Shown here piece by piece: positions 36,406 through 51,102 of a DNA stretch of 64,000 bases (the stretch's first letter is position 1; each line of letters starts with the position of its first letter). This DNA comes from Cellulophaga lytica DSM 7489 (lineage in GTDB: Bacteria > Bacteroidota > Bacteroidia > Flavobacteriales > Flavobacteriaceae), in the NCBI RefSeq assembly GCF_000190595.1, contig NC_015167.1, positions 1,973,501-2,037,500 of the forward strand, in the 5' to 3' direction. A model generated the notes under the pieces. It saw only the letters and a program-made list of their open reading frames with translations. It made no database searches and was not told where the DNA came from. Both the position numbers and the translations under genes were made by a program.

Positions 36406-38586
36406 ATGAAAGATGTAAAAAATGTAAGTCGTAGAAGTTTTTTAAAAGGATTAGGTTTGGCTTCAGGCGGATTAATAATTGCCTCTGGAACAACACTTTT
36501 TATTGGCTGTGAACCTAAAGAAGTAATAGAGTTTAATCCTAATTTATTTGTTCAGCTTAATTCTGATGGAAATCTAATTTTAGTAGCGTCTAGATCAGAA
36601 ATGGGTCAAGGTGTGCGTACTTCTTTAACGTCTGTTATTGCAGATGAAATGGAGGCAGATTGGGATAGAGTAAGTATAAAGCAGGCTGTAGGTGATGTTA
36701 AGTACGGTGATCAAAATACAGATGGCTCTAAAAGTGTACGTCTTTTGTATGAAGAAATGCGTAAAATTGGAGCCGCTACAAAGGCAGTTTTAATTGCAGC
36801 AGCAGCTAAAAAATGGGAGGTTCCTACATCAGAACTAAAAGCAGAAAACCATTTTGTTATAAGTAATAGTGGAAAAAAAATAGGATTTGGAGAACTTGTA
36901 GAGATTGCTAAAACTATAGAGGTTCCTAAAGATGTTGTTTTAAAAGATCCTAAAGATTTTAAATTTATTGGTAAATATTTACCAAGTAAAGATGTAGAAA
37001 ACTTATCTAACGGAAGTGCAGTTTTTGGTTTAGATAAGCGTTTAGATAATATGAAATTTGCAGCTATAAAACGTTGCTCAGTTACTTTTGGTACAGTAAA
37101 ATCTTTTGATAAAACTGAAGCCTTAAAAATTGCAGGTGTTTTAGATGTTGTGGAAATTCCTAGGGTAGAAAAACCTTTTGGTCCATTAGGAGGTGTAGCT
37201 GTTGTTGCTACAAATACTTGGGCTGCTTTTAAAGGTAAAGAGGCTTTAAAAGTAGAGTGGGATTTTGGTGCAAATGCTAATTATGATACTGAAGAGTATA
37301 TGAAGCAGATAACAGCCAATGTGCAGAAAAAAGGAAAGGTTGCTAAAACGGTAGGTAATGTAGATTCTGCATTTAAATCTGCAACAAAAACTATAGAAAG
37401 TACATACCAATTACCACATTTAGTGCATACACCTATGGAGGTGCCTAATGCTGTTGTTTGGGTACAAGAGAATACGTGCGAAGTTTGGGCTCCAACACAA
37501 GAACCACAGCGTACAAGAACAGAAGTTAGTGCTTTTTTAGAAACAGATGAAAAAAATGTAACTGTTAATGTTACGTTTTTAGGAGGTGGGTTTGGTAGAA
37601 AATCCAAGCCAGATTATGTGGTTGAAGCAGCAGCCGTTTCAAAAGCAATTAACGCTCCTGTACAAGTTGTATGGTCACGTGAAGATGATATACAACATAG
37701 TTATTACCATACTATAGCTGCACAATATATGAAAGGTAGTTTGGATAAAGACGGAAAAGTAACTGGTTGGTTGCATCGTTTTGCGTTGCCTTCTATAGCG
37801 TCTACTTTTGCTCCGGGAACTGTAGATCCTGCTCCTTTTGAAGCTGCTAGTGCTACAAACGTACCTTTTGAGATTCCTAATATGCAGGTAGAAACAGGAG
37901 GAGCACCAGCGCATGTTAGAATTGGTTGGATGCGTTCTGTTATAAACATACCACACGGTTTTGCTATTAATGTTTTTGCTGATGAGTTAGCTAATGAAGC
38001 AGGAGTAGACCCGCTTGAGTTTAGATTAAATCTTATTGGTAGTGACCGCATTGAAGATACTAAAAATGAATATAAGTATGATACTGCTCGTTTAAAACAC
38101 GTGCTAAAGCAGGCTGCTAAAAATGCAGATTGGGGTAAAAAATTACCAGAAGGACATGCAATGGGGCTTGCAGTACATTATAGTTTTTTATCTTATGTTG
38201 CGTCTGTGGTTGAGGTATCTGTTATAAATAATAAAGTAAAAGTACACAACATACATTCTGTTATAGATTGTGGTTTGGCTGTAAATAAAAATACAATTAC
38301 CGCACAAATGGAAGGTGCTGCTATTTTTGGTATGTCTTTGGCTTTTTATGGTAAAATTACTGCTAAAGATGGCGCTATTGAACAAACCAATTTTGGTGAT
38401 TACCAAATGTTACGTATGCCACAAGCACCAAACATACATATAGAAATTGTAGAAAATAACGAAAAACCAACAGGTGTTGGTGAGCCAGGGGTGCCAGTTA
38501 TTGCACCAGCTATTGTAAATGCAATTTTTAAAGCAACAGGTAATAGATATAGAACATTACCACTTAAAGATTATAAGTTAGTTTAA
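36406..38586 (+). CDS. Molybdopterin-binding subunit of a molybdenum hydroxylase (IorB/aldehyde-oxidase type), Tat-exported
   Basis: A 726-residue catalytic subunit. The leader SRRSFLKGLGLASGGLIIASG is a twin-arginine signal with a Cys (FIGC) at its end, so it may be lipidated. Molybdenum-cofactor segments include the glycine-rich GGGFGRKSKPDYVVEAA, APTQEPQRTRTEV and, near the C-terminus, PTGVGEPGVPVIAPAIVNAIF with the base Glu. The family hydroxylates aldehydes and N-heterocycles using water. In this PUL an aldehyde sugar such as 3,6-anhydrogalactose is a plausible substrate, but this is inference. Convergent with GH127, sharing a terminator. Confidence 0.88.
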   Translation: MKDVKNVSRRSFLKGLGLASGGLIIASGTTLFIGCEPKEVIEFNPNLFVQLNSDGNLILVASRSEMGQGVRTSLTSVIADEMEADWDRVSIKQAVGDVKYGDQNTDGSKSVRLLYEEMRKIGAATKAVLIAAAAKKWEVPTSELKAENHFVISNSGKKIGFGELVEIAKTIEVPKDVVLKDPKDFKFIGKYLPSKDVENLSNGSAVFGLDKRLDNMKFAAIKRCSVTFGTVKSFDKTEALKIAGVLDVVEIPRVEKPFGPLGGVAVVATNTWAAFKGKEALKVEWDFGANANYDTEEYMKQITANVQKKGKVAKTVGNVDSAFKSATKTIESTYQLPHLVHTPMEVPNAVVWVQENTCEVWAPTQEPQRTRTEVSAFLETDEKNVTVNVTFLGGGFGRKSKPDYVVEAAAVSKAINAPVQVVWSREDDIQHSYYHTIAAQYMKGSLDKDGKVTGWLHRFALPSIASTFAPGTVDPAPFEAASATNVPFEIPNMQVETGGAPAHVRIGWMRSVINIPHGFAINVFADELANEAGVDPLEFRLNLIGSDRIEDTKNEYKYDTARLKHVLKQAAKNADWGKKLPEGHAMGLAVHYSFLSYVASVVEVSVINNKVKVHNIHSVIDCGLAVNKNTITAQMEGAAIFGMSLAFYGKITAKDGAIEQTNFGDYQMLRMPQAPNIHIEIVENNEKPTGVGEPGVPVIAPAIVNAIFKATGNRYRTLPLKDYKLV

Positions 38587-38608
38587 TACACCATAATTAA
38601 CACAAATT

Positions 38609-38647
38609 AAAAGGGGATAAGTTGTAAAACTTATCCCCTTTTTTTAC
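38609..38647. terminator. Bidirectional terminator between the molybdenum hydroxylase and GH127
   Basis: AAAGGGGATAAGTT and AACTTATCCCCTTT form a perfect 14-bp stem around GTAA, with A/T runs on both sides. Confidence 0.9.
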
Positions 38648-38663
38648 TAATAAAAACTAAATC

Positions 38664-40769
38664 TTATTCCCAAACAACTGGTAAAAATACAGTCATTTCG
38701 CTTTCTTTTTCATTATTTCTGTTAGACCATGCATAGTATGGTACAAATGTAGTATTGTACTTTTCCCATTGTGGCTTGTTTACTTTATGGTACATTTTAT
38801 CTGTTTTAGCAGCGTCTTTACGTAATAAAACATTACCTGTTATAGCAGATACACCACCTAAAAAGTCTGGTCTATATTCTGATTTTAATTGAGACGCATC
38901 ACCCTTAATAAAGACATCTAAAATACTAGTATCTTTTGGTAAATCTGCCGACTCTACACAATATACAAGCGGACCTCTTTTTATAGCTACTTGGTTACGC
39001 ACTTCTTCAATACGTTCATGGCCTTCAACAAAGTTTATGTCTAATGGCATTGCAATGCGTATAACATCATCTTTTTTCCACTCACGATTAATAGTAGTGA
39101 ACTCACCTGCTTTTACAGAGACTTCAGCCTCTTTTCCGTTTACAAAAACTTTTGTGCCTTCTGCCCAATCAGGAATTCTAACAAGCATATCAAAAGGAGT
39201 GTTTTTACATTCTTGCATTGTTATTTTTACATCTCCATTCCAAGGGTAAGCGGTCTCTTGCTTCAATTCTATTTTAGAACCGTCTGTTAGTGTTGTTTTT
39301 AGTGTGTTGCCACCATAAAGGTTTACGGCAATACCATTTTTAGATTTGCTATAAGCCCAGCCCGATACTTTTGCTATGGTACGTACCAGGTTTGGAGGAC
39401 AACAAAAACAGTCTAAATAAGCTTGTCTTGTAGGGAACTCTGTGTTCATTTTATCATAGTCTCTAGAGCCATGAATTACTCTAAGTGGGTTGGCATAGTA
39501 ATACCTGTCTCCCTCTAAATTAATACCAGACAATGCACTGTTGTACAATACGGTTTCCATAATATCTGCATATTTAGATTCTCCGTGTACGCCTAACATA
39601 CGGTAGCTAAACATAGAGTTGCAAACATTTGCACAAGTTTCGTTATAGGCAGTCATATTAGGCATCATATATTCATCTATAAAACCTTCTTCTATTTTAT
39701 CTCTGTTGGTTGATGCTCCATAGTGAGTTTGGCCTACAGCGCCAGTTACATACATTTTTTTAAGCGCAACATTCATCCATAATTTATCTAAAGCATCAAT
39801 TAAGGCTTGCTCTCCTGTTTCTGCGTATACATCTGCTGCGCCTGCGTAGTAGTACAATGCTAAAACGGCGTGGCCAACTGCTTCATCAGACTTACGTAAA
39901 GGAGTACGTTCTTGTACCATATCCCCAATAGGATATCCTTTGGTTTCTGGTGTTTCTGCAACCTTGTAGGCACCCCTGTTGTTTATAAATTTTTCAGCCA
40001 ATTCTAAATAACGCTTGTCTTTTGTAGTTCTGTACAGTTCTACCAAGCCCATAATTTGAGTTTGGTTAAATCCAAAACGACCGTAGCGTTCATCATCTGT
40101 CATAAATAAAGAGTATAACAAATCTGCGTGTTTAACGGCAATGTCTAGGAAGTTAGTCTGACCAGTAATTCTGTAATGAATACATGCACTTGTTAATAAA
40201 TGTCCTGAATTGTACATTTCATGAAACTTTCTGTTTTCATACCTAGACCTATCTTCATTTAGCTGTATTTGAGTTTGTAGGTAGCCATCTTTTTCTTGCG
40301 CTTTTCCTATAATGTCTATATAGCTATCTATTTCTTTTAGTAAAGCTTCATCTTTGTTTTGCGCATAAACATACATTGTGGCTTCCATAAATTTATAAAA
40401 GTCACCATCATGCCAATGCATTCCTTTGTGCTCACCATCTTTTAAGCCGGCAGCAATTTTAAAGTTGTTAAGCGCGTGGCCAGTATCACCGGTTAATAAA
40501 CTACGCATATAAGGAACCATTTTTGTTTCAGCAATTTTAAACTTATCTGCCCAAAAACCCTCTGTCCACTGACAGTCGCCCATATCTATACTTTTAAAAG
40601 CAACATGCGGACTATTAGCATTGTTAATAATGCCTGCATTGGGGTCTAGATTTAAAGCCAAATCTTTACTTTCTGTATTAGCAGTAATAACGGTATCATT
40701 AGTTTTTTCTTTTTGGCCGCACGAAGCAAGCACAAGTGCGCTAAATGCCAAAATTGTAATGTGTTTCAT
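38664..40769 (-). CDS. GH127-family glycoside hydrolase (DUF1680), probable exo-3,6-anhydrogalactosidase
   Basis: A 701-residue lipoprotein (LVLASCGQK, Cys17). The GH127 barrel begins at about 55. The zinc-thiolate catalytic residues of the family are kept: Glu377 and Cys379 (YNETCANVCNSMF), and Cys456/Cys457 (DCFCCPPNL). GH127 includes beta-L-arabinofuranosidases, but members in marine carrageenan PULs release 3,6-anhydro-D-galactose from the non-reducing end. The latter fits this locus. It is 19 bp after sulfatase 4 in the same operon. Confidence 0.9.
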   Translation of the reverse strand: MKHITILAFSALVLASCGQKEKTNDTVITANTESKDLALNLDPNAGIINNANSPHVAFKSIDMGDCQWTEGFWADKFKIAETKMVPYMRSLLTGDTGHALNNFKIAAGLKDGEHKGMHWHDGDFYKFMEATMYVYAQNKDEALLKEIDSYIDIIGKAQEKDGYLQTQIQLNEDRSRYENRKFHEMYNSGHLLTSACIHYRITGQTNFLDIAVKHADLLYSLFMTDDERYGRFGFNQTQIMGLVELYRTTKDKRYLELAEKFINNRGAYKVAETPETKGYPIGDMVQERTPLRKSDEAVGHAVLALYYYAGAADVYAETGEQALIDALDKLWMNVALKKMYVTGAVGQTHYGASTNRDKIEEGFIDEYMMPNMTAYNETCANVCNSMFSYRMLGVHGESKYADIMETVLYNSALSGINLEGDRYYYANPLRVIHGSRDYDKMNTEFPTRQAYLDCFCCPPNLVRTIAKVSGWAYSKSKNGIAVNLYGGNTLKTTLTDGSKIELKQETAYPWNGDVKITMQECKNTPFDMLVRIPDWAEGTKVFVNGKEAEVSVKAGEFTTINREWKKDDVIRIAMPLDINFVEGHERIEEVRNQVAIKRGPLVYCVESADLPKDTSILDVFIKGDASQLKSEYRPDFLGGVSAITGNVLLRKDAAKTDKMYHKVNKPQWEKYNTTFVPYYAWSNRNNEKESEMTVFLPVVWE

Positions 40770-40788
40770 ATATTAAGTTGAGTTATAG

Positions 40789-42243
40789 TTAGTTTTCTAT
40801 TTTTTTATATCCATTACTTTCTTTTAAAGGGATGGCGTATTGTTCTATTTCTTTTTTAACCATTTCTGGGGTTCTGTAACGGTCCATACGGTCTATGTCA
40901 TAATTTTCAAAAGACCTTTTAAGCATCCATAATGGACGTTGAAGGCTAGATTCCCATTCAAACATTTTTTTAAACATAGACTTTACCATTTCTGGATGTT
41001 TATATGCTATATTGTTTTGCTCTGCAATGTCTGTAGATAAATTATACAACTCTGCAGGTCTATCTGCAAATCTTATTAATTTATAGTCACCTTCTCTATA
41101 AGCTAAGCGTACTTCTTTTTTCCAGAATAAAGTATTGTGTGGTCTGCTGTTGTTTTGTCCGTTAATGTACGGAAGTAAATCAACACCATCTATATCTTTT
41201 AAATCTGCAACATTGCCACCACCTGCTGCATAAAAAGTAGGGAGTAAATCTAGTGTGCTTACCGGAAAATTGTATACAGTTTTAGACTTTATTTGTTTTG
41301 GCCAACTTATTAAAAAGGGAACTCTAATGCCGCCTTCTAAATGGTTAGATTTTGTGCCGCTTAGTGGTAGGTTTAATGATGCATTTTTATCTGTAGGTCC
41401 GCCATTGTCGTTAGAGAAAACAACAATTGTATTTTTGTCTAAACCAAGTTCCTTTAACTTGTTTAAAACAGTGCCACAAGCCCTATCTAAGGCTAAAGTC
41501 ATAGCGGCTAATTCTTTTCGTTTTCCTGTTAAATTAGGAAATTTATTTAGGTCTTCTTTTGTGGCTTGCATTGGTGTGTGTACTGCATTAAAGGCTAAAT
41601 AAATAAAAAATGGATTGCCTTTATTTTTTTCAATAAATGAAACTGCTTCTTTGGCTAATGCATCTGTTACGTATTCTGTTGGTTCTTGGTAATTACCAAA
41701 GCCTCTTTCCATTCTGTTGTCTAAGTTTGCTTTAGAAACATCATTGTAACCAAAGTAATTACGGGCACCTCCTCTAAATCCGTAAAACTCATCAAAACCT
41801 CTTTTGGTAGGGTGGTAACGGTCTGCGTCACCCAAATGCCATTTGCCGTACATAGCAGTTTTATACCCTAGTTTTTTTAAATGATCTGCAATGGTTAATT
41901 GGTCTAAGGGTAAGCCCATATCATCTGCCAAAAATTTAGAGTTTGCACTCATATAACCTGGCACGTTTATTTCTTCATACCCAAAGCGTTGTTGGTATTT
42001 TCCTGTAATTAAGCCTGCTCTAGACGGCCCGCAAGTGGCGTCGGTTACATAGCCTTGTGTAAACTTTGCTCCAGATTTAGCTAGTTTATCTAAGTTAGGA
42101 GTCTTCATTATTTTACTGCCTTGAAAACCAAAATCTGCGTAACCAGCATCATCAGAAAACAAGAAAATGATATTTGGTTTTTCTTGTGCATTAAGGTTAA
42201 TTGCTACTGTTAGTAGTAGAATAAAAATTAAATTTCTTTTCAT
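40789..42243 (-). CDS. S1 sulfatase, PUL sulfatase 4
   Basis: A 484-residue secreted sulfatase. The start at 42243 ([20 protein letters not shown]) gives an ordinary signal peptide without a lipobox, unlike the other three sulfatases. Metal site [17 protein letters not shown]; formylglycine motif CGPSR with Cys71; [24 protein letters not shown]; second site [16 protein letters not shown]. Substrate position is not predictable by eye. It starts a two-gene operon with GH127 and follows a 150-bp gap containing a candidate operator. Confidence 0.93.
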   Translation of the reverse strand: MKRNLIFILLLTVAINLNAQEKPNIIFLFSDDAGYADFGFQGSKIMKTPNLDKLAKSGAKFTQGYVTDATCGPSRAGLITGKYQQRFGYEEINVPGYMSANSKFLADDMGLPLDQLTIADHLKKLGYKTAMYGKWHLGDADRYHPTKRGFDEFYGFRGGARNYFGYNDVSKANLDNRMERGFGNYQEPTEYVTDALAKEAVSFIEKNKGNPFFIYLAFNAVHTPMQATKEDLNKFPNLTGKRKELAAMTLALDRACGTVLNKLKELGLDKNTIVVFSNDNGGPTDKNASLNLPLSGTKSNHLEGGIRVPFLISWPKQIKSKTVYNFPVSTLDLLPTFYAAGGGNVADLKDIDGVDLLPYINGQNNSRPHNTLFWKKEVRLAYREGDYKLIRFADRPAELYNLSTDIAEQNNIAYKHPEMVKSMFKKMFEWESSLQRPLWMLKRSFENYDIDRMDRYRTPEMVKKEIEQYAIPLKESNGYKKIEN

Positions 42244-42319
42244 CTCTTTGTGTATCATTGTTAAAAATGAGTGACTTGGAACAAATTAAATGAAAAATTG
42301 CTTATCGTGATTAATGCAA

Positions 42320-42350
42320 ATTACCTAGGTATGGTATTATTTTAACCCTA
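42320..42350 (-). promoter_or_regulatory. Candidate tandem operator upstream of sulfatase 4-GH127
   Basis: Plus strand reads AAATTACCT and ATTATTTTAACCCT; the CCT triplets are 22-23 bp apart, about 70-90 bp before the start codon. Confidence 0.4.
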
Positions 42351-42395
42351 TTGTAGTGTTTAAGGTTAATAATTGACTTGTATACACCAAGTATG

Positions 42396-42716
42396 TTATT
42401 CTTTTACTTCCATAAATTCTACAGGAGTACCGTTGTGTTTTATAAAAGCTACCCGTACACCTTCTGCAGGAGAAAAAGTATCAACTAAAATATCTTTGCC
42501 TTGTAAAGCATCTTCCATATTATCTACAAAATAAGCTACGTGTGGTACAGTACGCATTAGTTCTGGCATTGGACTATCAGCATCAAACTTTACCCATTCT
42601 ATACTATACTCATCCTTGTTAAATTCTGTATAGTGTATTTTTCCAGGTTCGTAAAATCCGTCCCAGTTTTTATTTTCTGTGGTGGGTATGCCTATGTGAC
42701 TAAATTTGTAATCCAT
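42396..42716 (-). CDS. VOC (glyoxalase/bleomycin-resistance fold) protein of the PUL
   Basis: A 106-residue single VOC unit. The N-terminal KFSHIGIPT carries a potential metal His, VPHVAYFVDNMEDALQG a second, and the final TPVEFMEVKE a Glu, the usual metal-ligand spacing. VOC proteins perform isomerisations, epimerisations or dioxygenations. It is the last gene of the long catabolic operon, 18 bp after GH2, so a role in sugar isomerisation or lactone handling is conceivable but unproven. Confidence 0.75.
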   Translation of the reverse strand: MDYKFSHIGIPTTENKNWDGFYEPGKIHYTEFNKDEYSIEWVKFDADSPMPELMRTVPHVAYFVDNMEDALQGKDILVDTFSPAEGVRVAFIKHNGTPVEFMEVKE

Positions 42717-42733
42717 AATTTTAAGTTTAAAGT

Positions 42734-48042
<5,309 letters not shown>

Positions 48043-48071
48043 TTCCATAATCTGTCCTTGTAAATTAATAA

Positions 48072-48716
48072 TTATATGTAGGCTTTAATTTCTTCTTTAA
48101 TGCTTTTAAAATGATCTGCTAAGCCGTTAAAGTCGTTATTTTTAATAAGTTTTTTGTCTAATAGAGAGCTACCCATACCAACCCCAGTAGCACCAGCAGC
48201 AAAAAAAGATTTTATATTGTCTTTTGATACTCCACCAGTTGGTAATAGTTTAATATTATTAAGCGGCGCTAATACGTCTTTTATATAAGTTGGGCCTAAT
48301 TGCGTAGCAGGAAATATTTTAACGGCAGAAGCACCCAAAGACCAAGCTTTGTAAACTTCAGTTGGAGTAAAAGCACCAGGGAAAATAGGAATTTTGTCTG
48401 CTACTGCTTTTTTTATTACTTCTTCATTTATTATTGGTGTTACTATAAACTGAGAGCCAGCTGCAACTGCTGTATTGTAATCTTCTATTGTGCAAACAGT
48501 ACCAGCACCAACATTTAAATCAGGAAAATTAGATTGTATTGTTGCAATAATATCTGCTGCACCAACAGTATTCATTGTTATTTCTATAGTAGACAAACCA
48601 GCTGTAACATACGCTTTTGCGATACCTACAACCGTCTCTAAAGGTAAGCCTCTTACAATACCTACAATTGGTGCTTTGTTATGTAGTTCCCAGTTAAAGG
48701 GCTTTGTTGTTTTCAT
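48072..48716 (-). CDS. KDPGal/KDPG aldolase (2-dehydro-3-deoxy-6-phosphogalactonate aldolase)
   Basis: A 214-residue class I aldolase. Substrate loops APIVGIVRGLPLETVVGIAK and LSTIEITMNT carry the catalytic Glu; GAGTVCTIEDYNTAVAAGSQFIVTP follows; the Schiff-base Lys is in GASAVKIFPATQLGPTYIKDV. It splits 2-keto-3-deoxy-6-phosphogalactonate into pyruvate and glyceraldehyde 3-phosphate. It overlaps the kinase gene by 23 bp, so the two are translationally linked, which favours the galactonate rather than the gluconate epimer. Confidence 0.92.
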   Translation of the reverse strand: MKTTKPFNWELHNKAPIVGIVRGLPLETVVGIAKAYVTAGLSTIEITMNTVGAADIIATIQSNFPDLNVGAGTVCTIEDYNTAVAAGSQFIVTPIINEEVIKKAVADKIPIFPGAFTPTEVYKAWSLGASAVKIFPATQLGPTYIKDVLAPLNNIKLLPTGGVSKDNIKSFFAAGATGVGMGSSLLDKKLIKNNDFNGLADHFKSIKEEIKAYI

Positions 48717-49653
48717 ACTGTAATAAAATTTTCTTTTGACCTAACAACAGAGCATTCTCTAATATTTTATCATCTAAGAGAATTAATTGTTTTGGATTAA
48801 TTATTTGTTTTAACGCTAACTTGTATAGACTAAAAACCGGATCTGGAGCAACTAAAAATATGTTTTCTGTAGTCTGCTCCAAGTAACTAATTTCATCACC
48901 AATTAAAAGTCCGCTTAAAAAAAAGTAGTTTTCTTCTTTTGTTTTGGTTTGAAGTAAATCTTTAGCTCTAATTGAAAATAAACTTGCACTTAATTGTCCT
49001 TGCAGTCCAAGTGAAACGCCTTCTAAAAAAGGTTTTTCTAATAATGTTGATGAGGTAGTGCTAACCGAATTAACTAAAATGCTTTTTTTAGAAAGTACCT
49101 CAAATAATTCACCAGTCATATAATTTTTTAGATCCGTATAAATTCCGTTATCATAAGTTAGGTGTTTGCTGTGTGTACCAGGTAATAATAGAAATCCTTT
49201 TTTATACGGTTTTAGTTCTTGTTCTAACCCTACTGCTTGTATTTCTTCGCCACGCATCATTCCAGAATTAGTTTTTGCGCCAGAAATTAAAAGTATTTCT
49301 ATGTTATTATTAAAGACTAAATGTTTCCAAATTAAATTATTTCCGCAGGTGTTAAGTGGAAAGTCTGCATAATTAAGCTCAAACAAACCAATATTTGCAG
49401 ATGCCATACCTGCAGCAACAATTATATGTTTTTGGTGCTCTTTAGGCAAGCTAGATATCTGTTCTTTTAAGTAGTCTGCAAAAAATTGAGTTTGTTCTTT
49501 TTCTCTTTGTTTTAAAAAATTTTCATAAAGCAATTTTATGCCGCAATCTGTTTTGTGTTCTGCTAAAATTGTTAATGTAGTTGTTTCTACAACTCGTAAT
49601 CTAAAGTTAGAAGTTCCCCAATCGCAGCTAATAAAGTAATTTGGTAGTGCCAT
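48694..49653 (-). CDS. dgoK: 2-dehydro-3-deoxygalactonokinase
   Basis: A 319-residue sugar-acid kinase of the DgoK family. The nucleotide motif is ISCDWGTSNFRLRVVE, then CGIKLLYENF, AAGMASANIGL, TNSGMMRGEEIQAVGL and LLPGTHSKHLTYDNG, all in DgoK order. It phosphorylates 2-keto-3-deoxygalactonate at C6. It lies directly between the aldehyde dehydrogenase (no gap) and the aldolase (overlap), so the three consecutive steps are encoded in a row. Confidence 0.93.
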   Translation of the reverse strand: MALPNYFISCDWGTSNFRLRVVETTTLTILAEHKTDCGIKLLYENFLKQREKEQTQFFADYLKEQISSLPKEHQKHIIVAAGMASANIGLFELNYADFPLNTCGNNLIWKHLVFNNNIEILLISGAKTNSGMMRGEEIQAVGLEQELKPYKKGFLLLPGTHSKHLTYDNGIYTDLKNYMTGELFEVLSKKSILVNSVSTTSSTLLEKPFLEGVSLGLQGQLSASLFSIRAKDLLQTKTKEENYFFLSGLLIGDEISYLEQTTENIFLVAPDPVFSLYKLALKQIINPKQLILLDDKILENALLLGQKKILLQYENNKAL

Positions 49654-51102
49654 TTAGTTTAGGGCTTTTGAAACTCTCTTTTTAATTAAATAATCATCTA
49701 ATGCATATGTAGAGCAGTCTACACCAATTCCGCTATTTTTTACACCACCATGAGGCAAGTAAATATCGTACTTTACTCCGTTTAATTGCACTTCTCCAAA
49801 CTCTAGCTTATCAGAAAAATATTGAAGAGTTTCTTCGTTTTTAGAAAACACATAAGAGGCTAAACCTGCATTTGTATTGTTTGCGTATTCTATAACTTCT
49901 TCTTTAGTAGAAAAAGGAACAATAGTAGCTACTGGCCCAAAAATTTCTTCTTGTAAAATTGGAGCTTTAGGGTTATTTAGGCTTATTACAGTAGGTTCAA
50001 AATAATATCCAGGTTGATCTAACGCATTTCCTCCAAATTCTATTTTTCCGCCTTCTGCTACTGCTTGTTTTAGTATGCGTTGTACTTTTTCTACAGATTG
50101 CTTGTTGGTTAGTGGTCCCATTTCTGGTTTGTTTTCTTTTCCAAAACCAATAGTTGTATTTTTAAATTTTTCAACCATACCTTCTGTAAACTCTTTAAGA
50201 ACAGAAGAGTGTATGTAAAACCTATTTGGAGCAACACATATTTGTCCTGTGTTACCAACCTTTAATGCAGCGCCAATATTTATGGCTAATTCTAAGTCTG
50301 CATCATCAAAAACAATAAAAGGAGCATTGCCGCCACACTCCATACTGTACCTTTTTATAGATGTTTTACTGCTTTGCTCTATTAATTTTTGAGCAGTTTC
50401 TGTGGAGCCAATCATAGTAATTAGTCTAGGTGTTTTACTTTCACATAACGGAATGCCCACATTAGAAACATTACCACAAATAACAGTTACTACACCTTTA
50501 GGAAAGTTTATTTCATGACAAATTTCTCCTATAATATATGCTGATAAAGGAGAGAATTCTGATGGTTTTAGAATAATACTGCATCCCGCAGCTAATGCTG
50601 GGCCAAGTTTAAAACCTAAATTTAGTAAAGGAAAGTTATAAGCTAAAAAAGCAACGGTTACACCTAAAGGTTGAGAAACAATTTTATGCTGGTGTGTGCC
50701 TTCTTTGTCTTCTATTTCTATGTCATGACGTTTTGTAATTTCCTTAGAGTAATATTCAAGTGAATTTGTAATGCTTGTAAGGTCTTCTTCGCTGCCTTCC
50801 CAAGTTTTTCCCATTTCATGCATTATACTACTGCGCAGTAAGTCGCTTTTTTCTAGTATTTTACTCCTTAGTTTATCTATCCAGTTTAAACGTTCTTTTA
50901 TGGGTAAGTTAGACCAATGTTTAAAACCTTCTTCAGCAGTTTTTAAAGCATATTCTGTATCTTCTTTACTGGCCCATGCTAGGTTAGCAACAGCTTTTTC
51001 ATCAGCAGGACATATTACATCAAAAGACGCTCCATTAGAAGCATCTCTTAACTCGCCATTTATATACAGTTTTTTGTTACCGAATTTCAATTCTTTTTTC
51101 AT
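49654..51102 (-). CDS. NAD(P)-dependent aldehyde dehydrogenase, probable 3,6-anhydrogalactose dehydrogenase
   Basis: A 482-residue ALDH. The start at 51102 (MKKELKFGNKKLYING) is preferred over a GTG/ATG 7 codons upstream that lies deeper in the preceding gene. The catalytic Asn is in AFLAYNFPLLNLGFK, the Glu in YSMECGGNAPFIVFD and the Cys in NTGQICVAPNRFYI; EIFGPVATI is conserved. It oxidises an aldehyde to the acid. By operon position between the cycloisomerase and the kinase it should convert anhydrogalactose to anhydrogalactonate. It overlaps the cycloisomerase gene by 26 bp. Confidence 0.93.
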   Translation of the reverse strand: MKKELKFGNKKLYINGELRDASNGASFDVICPADEKAVANLAWASKEDTEYALKTAEEGFKHWSNLPIKERLNWIDKLRSKILEKSDLLRSSIMHEMGKTWEGSEEDLTSITNSLEYYSKEITKRHDIEIEDKEGTHQHKIVSQPLGVTVAFLAYNFPLLNLGFKLGPALAAGCSIILKPSEFSPLSAYIIGEICHEINFPKGVVTVICGNVSNVGIPLCESKTPRLITMIGSTETAQKLIEQSSKTSIKRYSMECGGNAPFIVFDDADLELAINIGAALKVGNTGQICVAPNRFYIHSSVLKEFTEGMVEKFKNTTIGFGKENKPEMGPLTNKQSVEKVQRILKQAVAEGGKIEFGGNALDQPGYYFEPTVISLNNPKAPILQEEIFGPVATIVPFSTKEEVIEYANNTNAGLASYVFSKNEETLQYFSDKLEFGEVQLNGVKYDIYLPHGGVKNSGIGVDCSTYALDDYLIKKRVSKALN

